In this document: positions 37,588 to 46,722 of the stretch, piece by piece | Numbering within the stretch: position 1 is the first letter of the stretch | Layout of the letters: each line of letters begins with the position of its first letter | Assembly: GCF_000014125.1 (NCBI RefSeq) | Contig: NC_008593.1 | Span: forward strand, 248,001-312,000 | Direction: 5' to 3' | Length of the DNA stretch: 64,000 bases | DNA from: Clostridium novyi NT | GTDB taxonomy: Bacteria; Bacillota; Clostridia; Clostridiales; Clostridiaceae | Made by a program: the position numbers and the translations under genes | Notes under the pieces: model-generated | The model's input: the letters and a program-made list of their open reading frames with translations, nothing else | What the model was told of the DNA's origin: nothing | Databases searched by the model: none

Positions 37588-38834
37588 ATGGAAATAAAGA
37601 TAAATGAATTTAAAAAAGTTATAGCATCTCCAGTAATAATATTCCTTTTTGTGATATTTAATTTATTTAATATATTTATAATATGTGAACATTTAGACAT
37701 GAGAGATGATTTTAAAGTTACAAATGATATTGTTAAAAAGTTTGGATATAAAATAGATGAGGATATGATAAAAAATTTTAAACCATATTATTATGACCAA
37801 ATAAAAAAAATGAATGAAATTACATATAAGACCACAGGAAAAAAGTATAAAAATGTTTTAGAGGTAGCCAGTGACTTAAAAGAGGAAAATCATTTATATA
37901 GTGAAAAGGATATTAAATTTTTTAATAAAGTACAAGTATTAGAAAATTACAATGAAGAGATTAGATTTATAGATGACTATTATAAAAAAAGGATATTATG
38001 AATATTGCAACAATAGAAATAAAAAAATATAGGTTAAATGGAAGTGCTGCTGAGACTGTAAAGAGAGAATATAGGAAGCTTAATAAAAGATTTAAAGAGG
38101 TAGTTAAAAATAAAGAATATAAAACTATTTCTCCAATAAGAAAGTGTGAAATTTTATTTAAAAATTTATTTAAGAAGTTTTTGTTTGAAATAATGATACT
38201 TTCTGTAATTATAACGGCATATTTAATAAATTATGAATTTGATAGTGGAACAAGTAACTTAATGTATTCAACAAAACGAGGAAGAAAATTAGCATTGGAC
38301 AAGTTATGGGTTTCAATAGTTATAACTAGTATATTTGCTACGATTATAATGGCAATAGGACTTTTAACTTATTTTACTATATTTGATTATTCTACAGTTT
38401 GGAATGTTCCTATAAGTAGTTATTTTAATGAAGACTTAGGATTTAGTGCTCTTTGTTGGTGGAATATTTCTTTTGTTAAATATATGTTATTAACTATATT
38501 AACTATATATGTTTGTAATTTATTATTTAATGCTATTACATTTTTTATATCAATATATATAAAAAATAGTTATATTGTATTTTCTATATTTTTCATAATA
38601 GCTGCTGTAGGAATTATAGGTATACCAGGAATTTCTACAGATAATAATCTTATTTTTATAAATGGATTTAATTTGTTTACGTTAGCAATAAATTGCGGAA
38701 TATGGTTTATGGAAGCAGGAGCTTTCTTTACATTCAAGTATTATGAAGTTATAACTCTTGGAACGTGTTTGTTTATTATGATTATATTGAACATATTAAC
38801 ATTTAAAAGATTCAATAAAGTAGATATAAGGTAG
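37588..38834 (+). pseudogene. ABC-2 type permease, split by a frameshift
   Basis: Two frames make up one permease of about 415 residues. The first (37588-38001) has an N-terminal membrane helix (IASPVIIFLFVIFNLFNIFII) and part of a large hydrophilic domain. The second (37998-38834) continues that domain and adds five or six membrane helices. The frames overlap at ATGA. One extra A in the A7 run at 37984-37990 fuses them as DDYYKKKDIMNIATIEIKK. Its paralogue follows at 38844. The alternative is two separately translated polypeptides by coupling at ATGA. Confidence 0.65.
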
Positions 38835-38843
38835 GGTGTATGT

Positions 38844-39779
38844 ATGAGAATAGTTTTTAATGAATTAAAAAAAATATTTAATTTTAATATGGTTCTATTA
38901 TTAATAATTATAAATTTAATAATGTATTTTTTATTTATAAGGTTGGATGTAACATATTTTGCTAAAGAAGGTCATGATAAAGATATGCATGAAATGTATG
39001 TTGAAATGAGAAATAAGTATGGAAATAATATGGATAAAGCTGAATTTAAAGATTTTAAAAAAAGTTATTATAATGAAAAAATAAAAGAGGCAAATAAACA
39101 TATTGAAAATAACAGTGAGTTAAATAAATATGGAATAAAAAACTATGATGAACTTATTAAAAAATATAATATAGCATCAGATAAAACAGATAGAGACTCA
39201 CAGAAAATTGTAAATATATATGAAGATATAATGTTTAAAAGGGAAGTAGAGGTGTTTTATCAATTAGAATCAATAGAATGGTTTATAAATTGGTACAATA
39301 ATAAAGATAGTATGATGTCTGCTATGATTGCTAATAATCCCAATATAAAGTCTAGAGTTGAAGAAATAGTAAAGCGAGGAGATGAAACTTCTATATTTAG
39401 CAGTATATTTATGGATAATTATAATAACTTAATAAGAGGTACTTGTTCAACTATAATAATAGGAATCGTATTTATGATATTACCTATATATTTTAAAGAT
39501 AAAAAAAATAACATTAGAGATATTCAGTATACTTGTAAAAATGGTAGAAAAATATTTAAAGATAAAATAGTGGCGAGTATGATAGCGTCGCTTATTATTA
39601 CAACTGTTGATATTATAATTTTATTTATATTATATAGGAATAATAATACAAGTATGTTTTTTGATTGCAGTGTAAATTCCGTTTTTAATCAAATACCATC
39701 TTGGTATAATATAACATTTATACAATTAATATTAATGATAGTAAGATTCAGAAAAGAGAAGAGTTTAGATATAGTTTAG
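38844..39779 (+). pseudogene. Second ABC-2 type permease, internal deletion likely
   Basis: This 311-residue open frame is built like the preceding permease: helix 1 (about 15-34), then a hydrophilic domain of about 160 residues, then helices. The shared landmark SWYNITFIQLILMIV matches CWWNISFVKYMLLTI, after which the sister protein has about 115 more residues with helices. Here the frame jumps straight to RFRKEKSLDIV, which resembles the sister's end KRFNKVDIR. That fits an in-frame loss of the last helices, so the transporter is probably dead. Confidence 0.55.
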
Positions 39780-39810
39780 TAGAACACATAAATTAACTTT
39801 AGTTTTGAGC

Positions 39811-39862
39811 AAAAGGTATATTATACTAAAAAAATAATTTTTGGTATAATATACCTTTTTTA
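39811..39862. terminator. Bidirectional terminator at end of sigma/ABC operon
   Basis: AAAAGGTATATTATAC (39811-39826) pairs with GGTATAATATACCTTTT (39843-39859 region). It overlaps the stop of the convergent zinc-ribbon gene. Confidence 0.85.
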
Positions 39863-40057
39863 TTTTGAGATAAAAATTTCAGGTTTATTTACATAACTAT
39901 GAACTATACTTCCACAATTAATGCAAACAATGTGAAAAATCTGAGCACTTTTGAATATATTATTTTTTGATAGTAATTTTGCTTGATGGTCTTGATATCC
40001 TTCGCCAAACTCTGTTCCGTCACAATAAGGACATTTTGATATGTTTATACTCTTCAT
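39860..40057 (-). CDS. Small zinc-ribbon protein
   Basis: This 65-residue protein starts at ATG 40057 behind AGGTGAT. Two cysteine knuckles, CPYC near the start and CINCGS near the end, form one zinc ribbon. FGEGYQDHQAKLLSKN between them fits the small clostridial zinc-ribbon family sometimes labelled as transcription-factor-like. It is cytoplasmic, and its role is unknown. It lies 29 bases downstream of the lipoprotein gene on the same strand, so they may share a transcript. Confidence 0.65.
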   Translation of the reverse strand: MKSINISKCPYCDGTEFGEGYQDHQAKLLSKNNIFKSAQIFHIVCINCGSIVHSYVNKPEIFISK

Positions 40058-40086
40058 AAATATCACCTCATATAAATTTTAGGTAC

Positions 40087-40773
40087 TTAATCCATATATT
40101 TATTAACTAGTTCATAACATCTTTGTTTCGTTAAATCTCCTAGTGATAAAAGATTTTGAACTGGCATAAAAGATCCACCTTTAAATGAATCAGCGTCTTT
40201 TTTAGCTTCTCTATCTCTATAGGAAATCCATTGAGTTTCTTCTTTTTTTAATTTTTCCATAGTATCTTTAGATAAATCTTTTTTTAATTCAGAATATATT
40301 TCATTCAAATGTTTATCCCATGTCATATATTCTTCTTCAGCAGCTTGACGCATTTCTAATGTTGTTCCAGCATATTTTTTCTTTAAACGTTTATCTAAGT
40401 TATTTTTTGTAGATTGTAATTTATTTAAGTAGGATTGTTTTTTACCTTTTATTTTTTTAGGTTGATCTTTTTGAGATGATTTAGAGTTATTATTTTTAGA
40501 AGGTGTAATATTTGTTTTTTTAGTAGAGTTTATATTGTTTATAGATTTATTTGGGGTGCTAGGATTACTAGTATGAATTTTTTCATTTGAAGAATTAGTA
40601 TTTAAAGTATTGTTGTTTGCAGAACTTGTATTATCAGAATTTGAATTTTTTTGTATAGAAGTTGTTTTTTCATTTGATGGTTCAGGTGTTTTAGAATTAG
40701 TACAGCTGCTTAATAATGTAATGAATGTGAAAGCAGTTATAGTGAAAATTATTTTTCTTAAATTTTTGTTCAT
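40087..40773 (-). CDS. Lipoprotein with LprI/DUF1311-like domain
   Basis: The protein has 228 residues. Lipobox LSSC gives a lipidated Cys24. A Ser/Asn/Lys-rich linker (25-115) leads to a helical domain (about 115-225) with TTLEMRQAAEEEYMTWDKHLNEIYSELK, ETQWISYRDREA and QRCYELV. The pattern is that of the DUF1311/LprI family, named for lysozyme inhibitors. It may protect the wall or sense envelope damage. It is next to a decayed BlaI/M56 module, divergently transcribed. Confidence 0.7.
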   Translation of the reverse strand: MNKNLRKIIFTITAFTFITLLSSCTNSKTPEPSNEKTTSIQKNSNSDNTSSANNNTLNTNSSNEKIHTSNPSTPNKSINNINSTKKTNITPSKNNNSKSSQKDQPKKIKGKKQSYLNKLQSTKNNLDKRLKKKYAGTTLEMRQAAEEEYMTWDKHLNEIYSELKKDLSKDTMEKLKKEETQWISYRDREAKKDADSFKGGSFMPVQNLLSLGDLTKQRCYELVNKYMD

Positions 40774-40880
40774 AGGTATACACTCCTTTTAAATTGGAAC
40801 AGTTTATTTAAAACCACTGCATATTATACCATAAAATTCTTATAAAATATAATATTTACAGTAAAAGATTACAAGTGTAA

Positions 40881-41105
40881 TATATAGCTATAAAGATTAC
40901 AGTAGATTCTAATAACAAAAAGACATATCATTATTATCCTTTAATATCTAAGGAAAAATGCGTTAAAGTGGAAAGTAAAAGTTTTATAAAACGTGTATTT
41001 AATGGTTCGTTAAATATGATGATGGCCAATTTTATAGATAATGAATCTTTATCACAAGAAGAAATTGATGAACTAAAAGATATTCTTAATAAAAAGAAAG
41101 GATAA
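40881..41105 (+). pseudogene. BlaI/MecI-family repressor remnant, 5' half missing
   Basis: An open frame without a start reads TVDSNNKKTYHYYPLISKEKC, then SFIKRVFNGSLNMMMANFIDNESLSQEEIDELKDILNKKKG and stop. This is the dimerisation half of a BlaI-type winged-helix repressor. The DNA-binding half (about 65 residues) is absent, and only about 90 bases separate the remnant from the divergent lipoprotein gene, so it was deleted. It sits directly before the M56 gene, its normal partner. Confidence 0.75.
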
Positions 41106-41116
41106 ATGGTGGGAAT

Positions 41117-43003
41117 ATGCCGATGTTTTTACCGCTCTTTAGATTTATTCTATACTGTACAATTTTAGGAAGTATCATAAGTATTATAATTTTATTGTTA
41201 AGAATTGTATTAAAAGAGAAGCTAGGGGCAAGGTTTGGATATTGTCTTTGGCTAGTATTAATAATTAAGCTTATAGTACCGTATGGTCCTGGAAGTTCTC
41301 TAAGTATTTTTAATATTGCTCATCTAAATAATACTAATAAAGCAAATATAAATTATATATCTAGTTTAAATAGTGGTGACAATATAGAGGATAATAAAGA
41401 CAATACTCAAAATGAAAAATTATATAATACTAGTAATGTTATGAAAATGAATAATATTAACAATAAAGAATTAAAACAAAACAATAATAATGATGAAAAG
41501 TCCCCAGCTTTTGTTGAAAAAAATATGATGGTTTAATTATAAAAGTTGGATATTTAATCTGGATCTTAGGAGTAAGCTATTTTAGTAACTTTTACAATAA
41601 ATAAAACACTAAGATTTCATATGGACTTAAAGAAACAAAAGTTATGTAGTGATGAAAAAATTTTGCAGTTAGTATCAAAGTGTAAAAAGGATATGGGTAT
41701 AAAATCAAAGATATTAATTATAAGCGATAAAAATTCAAGTAGTCCAGCAATATTTGGATTTATAAATCCTAGGTTGATATTACCTAAAGAAGTATGTGAT
41801 AAAGTAAATTATGATGAGTTAAGATATATAATTTTACATGAAATGGCGCATTTAAAAAGAAAGGATACTATTATAGGATTCATAATATCTATTTTACAAA
41901 TATTACATTGGTTTAACCCTATATTATGGTATGCATTTTATAAGATGAGACAAGATAGGGAAGTTGCTTGTGATGCATTTGCATTGTCATATATTGATTC
42001 TAATGATTATACAAAGTACGGATATACAATTATAAAATTATTAGAAAATCATAAAAGGTGTAATGGAATTTGTGGAGTTCAATGTATAGTAAATGATAAA
42101 CATGGACTTAAAAGGAGGATTACTATGATATCTTTATTTAAAAAGAATTCGTATAAATGGTCAGCAATAGCTATAGTATTGTTAATTTTAATAGGTGTTG
42201 TTACTTTAACTAATCCAAAGAAAAATATTGTTGTTACATCAAATAAGCAGAGTAATAAATTAGATAACATAAATAAAATAACAAAATATGATATAAAAAC
42301 TAATAGATTTAATGGGAAAATGTTAATAGTACCTAATTCTAAAAAAATTGTAATAGGGTTTAATGAGGAGTCTCCAAGTAAAGTTGGTAAAACTACTAGT
42401 GAAATTGCAAAAGAAAATAATGCTATTTGTGCTATAAATGCTGGTGGATTTACTGATGATGTAAGTGGTAAAAGTGCAGAGGTAGTACTGAATCCAGATT
42501 CAGGTTATGAAACAAGAAAGCCATGTGGGATTTTAATTCATAATGGAGAATTTGTATATAACGATGATAAAGGTAGGAAAAACGAAAAAATAGATATAGT
42601 AGGATTTAGTAAAAGGGGTAAGCTTATAGTTGGAAAATATACATTAGAAGAACTTAAAAATATTAATATAAAAGAAGCTGTAAGTTTTGGACCGGCTCTT
42701 ATAGTAGATGGAAATCCTGTTAATATATTAGGTGATGGGGGATGGGGAGTTGCTCCTAGAACTGCAATTGGACAAAGAAGAGATGGAAGTGTGCTATTCC
42801 TTGTAATTGACGGTAGAGGATTTAAAAGTATGGGGGCAACTATAAAAGATGTACAAGATATAATGAAAAAATATGGTGCTGTAAATGCATCTAATTTAGA
42901 TGGGGGAACTGTGTCCACTATGTATTACAAAGATAAAGTAATTAATAAACCTTGTGCTGATAAAGAAAAGGTTGTTGCATCTACTTTCATGGTTTTAAAG
43001 TAA
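41117..43003 (+). pseudogene. BlaR1-like M56 peptidase fused to a phosphodiester glycosidase domain, two frameshifts
   Basis: The first frame (41117-41536) has two membrane helices. The second (in phase from about 41600 to 43003) has the M56 zinc motif HEMAH in IILHEMAHLKRKD, a last helix (WSAIAIVLLILIGVVTL), then a NAGPA-type domain ending NLDGGTVSTMYY. Between them the coding sense moves to another frame, reading YDGLIIKVGYLIWILGVSYF. An extra A in the A7 run (41517-41523) and one base less near the T4 run (41590-41593) would restore it. ATG 41123 has better spacing than 41117. Confidence 0.72.
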
Positions 43004-43081
43004 GTAAAATAGAGAATATATCTGACAATGTAAATGTTTTATAGTGATATATTAGTAAAAAACAAAAGAGGAGAGAATACA

Positions 43082-43570
43082 ATGTCAGATATAGTTTCTA
43101 ATGTAATCCCTATAGTACTATTAATATGCTTTGGTTATTTTATAAGATATAAAGATATGTTAACGGAAGATGTTATGAAGGGTATAAAGAAAATAGTTAT
43201 TGATATATCTTTGCCAGCGATACTCTTTATAACCTTTGTAAATATGGAAATAAGAAAAGAATATTTTGTAATTATGATTGCAACTGTATTTCTACTATTT
43301 GCATTTTATTTTTTTGTGGCTATTAGATTAACAGTAATATTAGTAGTTGGATACTTATTCAAATTTTTTGTAATTGATAAAATAATTACTCCCGATAAAT
43401 TATTTAACTATGTATATTTTACATTTTTGATTTTGCCTATTCTGTTTTCACTTCCAATCTTTGTATCGCAGTATGGAACAAAAGAAGATACGGAACTTGT
43501 CAATAATGAAGTTGTATTATCAACAGTTGTATGTATTGTAGTGTTTATAGGGTTTGTAATGATGATATAA
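43082..43570 (+). pseudogene. Auxin efflux carrier (AEC) family permease with the middle deleted
   Basis: This 162-residue open frame starts from ATG 43082 behind GAGGAGAG. Residues 1-80 are the N-terminal AEC helices (GYFIRYKDMLTEDVMKGIKKIVIDISLPAILF). From about 82 on, the sequence is the C-terminal end (KIITPDKLFNYVYFTFLILP, then VVLSTVVCIVVFIGFV). Intact family members have about 300 residues, so roughly 140 central residues are lost in frame. Transport is unlikely. The family exports small carboxylates or amino-acid-like compounds. Confidence 0.65.
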
Positions 43571-43581
43571 AGATTTAAGTA

Positions 43582-43626
43582 GAAGAAAGGATTGGGTCAA
43601 AAGTTAGTTTGAACCAATTCTTTTTA
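43582..43626 (+). terminator. Imperfect terminator hairpin
   Basis: GGATTGGGTCAAA (43588-43600) pairs with TTTGAACCAATTCT (43607-43620) with mismatches, then TTTT. Confidence 0.65.
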
Positions 43627-43822
43627 AATTATTATTATTTAGGTTTATTTCATAAAAACAAATGTATACAAATAAATGATACATAAAAGGATTAAATGTG
43701 CTAATAAAAGAAGGTTAAAGGTTATTTTTGTAACAATATTTGTTTTTTAAGGAAAATATAATGAAAAAGTGTTAAGGATAATCTATAATAATATATAGTG
43801 TTGTTTTATAAAAATATATTTT

Positions 43823-43939
43823 ATGACGGTAATTAAATTGAAAAAAAGAAAATTAGTTACTAGTCTTGTTTTGTCTCTTGTTACTTTCAAGATACATTTT
43901 ATAAGGAGAACTTTAAATGATAAATTTATTAAAAAATAA
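43823..43939 (+). CDS. Possible 38-residue signal-like peptide overlapping the next gene
   Basis: ATG 43823 (or TTG 43838) opens a frame encoding KKRKLVTSLVLSLVTF, a basic start and short hydrophobic core like a secretion signal. It then runs into the ribosome binding site and start of the 43917 gene. It could be a coupling leader peptide or the stump of a lost secreted peptide gene. No good ribosome binding site is seen. Chance is quite possible. Confidence 0.2.
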   Translation: MTVIKLKKRKLVTSLVLSLVTFKIHFIRRTLNDKFIKK

Positions 43940-45863
43940 TTTTAAAATACTTTTTAGAAGTATATATTTATTTATACCTCTTTTAGTATTTTTTATTGTA
44001 ATAAATTGGTATTTGGGGTTAGGTATTTATAATCTAAATATACATAAAGACGCATTTTTTTATTTACAATATAGTCAAAGAATCAGTATGTTTTTCTTTG
44101 TTTTTTTTACGTTTATATCCTATGAATATTTAGTTAAAAGTAAAAACGTTAATCTCTTAGAATGCATTTCAATTTTAAATAAAGGAACCTTAAAAGTATA
44201 TTTTTCAAAACTTATAGTTCTTATAGCAATTATATTAATTATGACATTAAATATATTTGCATATAATTTTGCTGTCTATATTGTAATGAAGGTACATTCT
44301 ATATCATACCTACTTCATATATTCTTAAATAACTTATTAAATATATTCTTAGTATCTATTTTTGCTATATGTATTGGAAGCACTATATCATTATATTTTA
44401 AAAGATTTTCTGCGTATGCGATAATGATACTTTCAGTAATTTTAATAAGTCCAATTTCTGAAATGATTCCATATATACTTTACATGGGCTATCATATAGA
44501 TATATATTTTTTAAGAGAACCATTCAATATTTTACCTCCTAATTTAAGTTGGAAAAGTGATTATTTATATGGCTTGTCTCTAGAACCATATAGATGGAAT
44601 TTAATCTTCTTTTGGATAAGCCTTTTTAACTTTTTTATACTTATAAAATTATATAAAAGAAAGCATAATTTTTTTAATATTGTAACCGCAATTTTACTAA
44701 TATTCTCACTAGGTAATTTCTATGGATTCATTAAGCCAGGAAGTATTGTAAAAAAAGATTATAACCCTAAAAATTTCACCGCTTTTGACGAGATATATTA
44801 TTCAGATGATGTACAGAAAGAAGAAAAAGCATTATTTAAAATTTTAAAATATGATATGAAACTAAATATAAATAGACAATTACAAAGTGATACAACTATT
44901 TATTTAGATGAAAAGGAACCTTTGAAAACTTATAAATTCACATTATATAGAAACTATAAAATTAAAAAAATTCTTGGCAAAAACAATAAAGTTTTAGAAT
45001 ATAAAAGAGATGGGGACTATTTAGAAGTAGTTAACCCTGATAACAATAAACTTCAGCAGATTAGAATTTTATATAGTGGATATAGTCCCGTATTTTATAG
45101 TAATTCTCAAGGGATTTTGCTACCGGGATATTTTCCATACTATCCAATGGAAGGTTATAAAAAGATATATATAAAAGAAGAAGGTAAATTTGTTCCAATA
45201 ATAAGAGATTATATTGTGAATTTTGATATATCTCTAAAATCGAACTTAGATGTTTCATCAAATCTTAATAAAAATGATACTAAATTCTATGGTAAAGCTC
45301 AAGAGGCTACCCTAATTGGTGGGTTCTTAAAAGAAAAGCATATAAAAGATAATATTTTTTATGAATTATCATTGAATGGCATAGATACAAGTGTCATTTT
45401 AAATATAGATAGTACTCTGAACTTATATAAAAAAATTTTTTCGGACAACTACACATTTGATATAAAATCAAAAAAAATATTTCAATCACCACAAGTAATT
45501 TCTTGTAAAGTTATTGGTAATGGCATAGTAAGTTTAAAAGATCATATTTTTATATCTGAATCAGATATAAAAGGATTAGCCCTTGGTTTAATCCAGTCTA
45601 ATTTATCTCAAGATATAAAGAAAAGAAGAATTAGTCTTATATTATTTAATTATCTTTTAAACAAAAATGCATTTACAAGCAACGATCTATCTGAAGATGC
45701 TCCCAAAGAGGTTTTAGAAGATCCTCTTTTTCAAATAGAGTTTTTATTCGTAAAAAAGATAAATGAATTAGGTGAGGATTATGTTGTTAAAAATAGCTAT
45801 AAATTTTTAATAGATAAAAATGATAAAAGAGACTCCATAACCTTTATTAAAAACTTAAAATAA
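43917..45863 (+). CDS. ABC-2 type permease fused to an M1 aminopeptidase-like extracytoplasmic domain
   Basis: The protein has 648 residues. About seven membrane helices occupy 1-265 (for example LFIPLLVFFIVINWYLGLG and YLLHIFLNNLLNIFLVSIFAICIGS). The remaining 380 residues begin GSIVKKDYNPKNFTAFDEIYYSDDVQKEEKA, then KYDMKLNINRQLQSDTTIYLDE, resembling the N-terminal beta domain of M1 peptidases. No HExxH or GxMEN motif is present, so it is not an active peptidase. AAGGAG precedes ATG 43917. It is first of three genes with an ATPase and a second permease. Substrate unknown. Confidence 0.65.
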   Translation: MINLLKNNFKILFRSIYLFIPLLVFFIVINWYLGLGIYNLNIHKDAFFYLQYSQRISMFFFVFFTFISYEYLVKSKNVNLLECISILNKGTLKVYFSKLIVLIAIILIMTLNIFAYNFAVYIVMKVHSISYLLHIFLNNLLNIFLVSIFAICIGSTISLYFKRFSAYAIMILSVILISPISEMIPYILYMGYHIDIYFLREPFNILPPNLSWKSDYLYGLSLEPYRWNLIFFWISLFNFFILIKLYKRKHNFFNIVTAILLIFSLGNFYGFIKPGSIVKKDYNPKNFTAFDEIYYSDDVQKEEKALFKILKYDMKLNINRQLQSDTTIYLDEKEPLKTYKFTLYRNYKIKKILGKNNKVLEYKRDGDYLEVVNPDNNKLQQIRILYSGYSPVFYSNSQGILLPGYFPYYPMEGYKKIYIKEEGKFVPIIRDYIVNFDISLKSNLDVSSNLNKNDTKFYGKAQEATLIGGFLKEKHIKDNIFYELSLNGIDTSVILNIDSTLNLYKKIFSDNYTFDIKSKKIFQSPQVISCKVIGNGIVSLKDHIFISESDIKGLALGLIQSNLSQDIKKRRISLILFNYLLNKNAFTSNDLSEDAPKEVLEDPLFQIEFLFVKKINELGEDYVVKNSYKFLIDKNDKRDSITFIKNLK

Positions 45864-45878
45864 TTAGGGGGAAGTTCA

Positions 45879-46718
45879 ATGTTAAAGATTTTAGATTTAC
45901 ATAAATCTTTTAAAAGAAAAGAAATATTAAAAGGAATTTCTATAAACTTAGACACTGGAATTTATGGGCTTTTAGGCAAAAATGGAGCAGGCAAAACTAC
46001 ACTTATGAGATGTATAGTTAATTTGTACAATATTACAAAAGGAAATATAAAATTTGAGGAAAAAGATATTGCAAATGACATTAGTTTCTCAAAGAATATT
46101 GGTTATTTGCCTCAAAAGTTTGGATTATTTAAAGAATTAACAGTATATGAAATGATGGAGTATTTTGCGGTTCTTAAAAAGCTACCTAAAGAATCAATAG
46201 ACATGTATATAAAATCTAGCCTTGAGATAGTCAATCTAGATGACAAACTAAAAGATAAAATATCAACATTGTCTGGGGGCATGATTAGACGATTAGGGAT
46301 TGCTCAAGCAATCTTAGGCGATCCTAAGATAATAATTTTTGACGAGCCCACTGCTGGTCTTGATCCAGAAGAAAGATTACGATTTAAAAATTTATTATCC
46401 CATATAAAGAAAGATAAGATAATTATAATTTCTACACATATCGTTGAAGACGTAGAAGCCTGTTGTGATAAGATAATTATTATGGATGATGGAAAAATAC
46501 TTAAAGAAGGAACTAGTGATGAAATTAAATCAGTAGCAAAAGGAAAAGTCTTTGAAATTGCTGAAGAAACCGAAATTAATTTTAATCACTTTGTAGAAAA
46601 AACTTTTGAAAAAGACGGTAAAAGATTTTTAAGAATACTCTCAAATGAAACTGAAGAATATACAGGTTTAAAACCTACTATTGAAGATGGATATATGTGT
46701 CTATTGAAAGGAATATAA
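45879..46718 (+). CDS. ABC transporter ATP-binding protein
   Basis: The protein has 279 residues. It has Walker A GLLGKNGAGKTTL (about 30-42), Q-loop GYLPQKFGLFKELTVYE, signature LSGGMIRRLGIAQAIL, Walker [20 protein letters not shown], switch His in STHIVEDVEA and a C-terminal extension (about 215-279). GGGGGAAG precedes the ATG. It lies 15 bases after the fused permease and 4 bases before a small permease, so it powers that pair. The signature and Walker B regions resemble those of the broken ATPase at 36707. Confidence 0.92.
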   Translation: MLKILDLHKSFKRKEILKGISINLDTGIYGLLGKNGAGKTTLMRCIVNLYNITKGNIKFEEKDIANDISFSKNIGYLPQKFGLFKELTVYEMMEYFAVLKKLPKESIDMYIKSSLEIVNLDDKLKDKISTLSGGMIRRLGIAQAILGDPKIIIFDEPTAGLDPEERLRFKNLLSHIKKDKIIIISTHIVEDVEACCDKIIIMDDGKILKEGTSDEIKSVAKGKVFEIAEETEINFNHFVEKTFEKDGKRFLRILSNETEEYTGLKPTIEDGYMCLLKGI

Positions 46719-46722
46719 AGAG

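Noticed and set aside
37998..38834. Independent 278-residue permease gene
   Set aside because: The frame before it holds the matching N-terminal half, and one base in an A7 run joins them. The paralogue at 38844 has both parts in one frame. Separate translation is kept only as an alternative.
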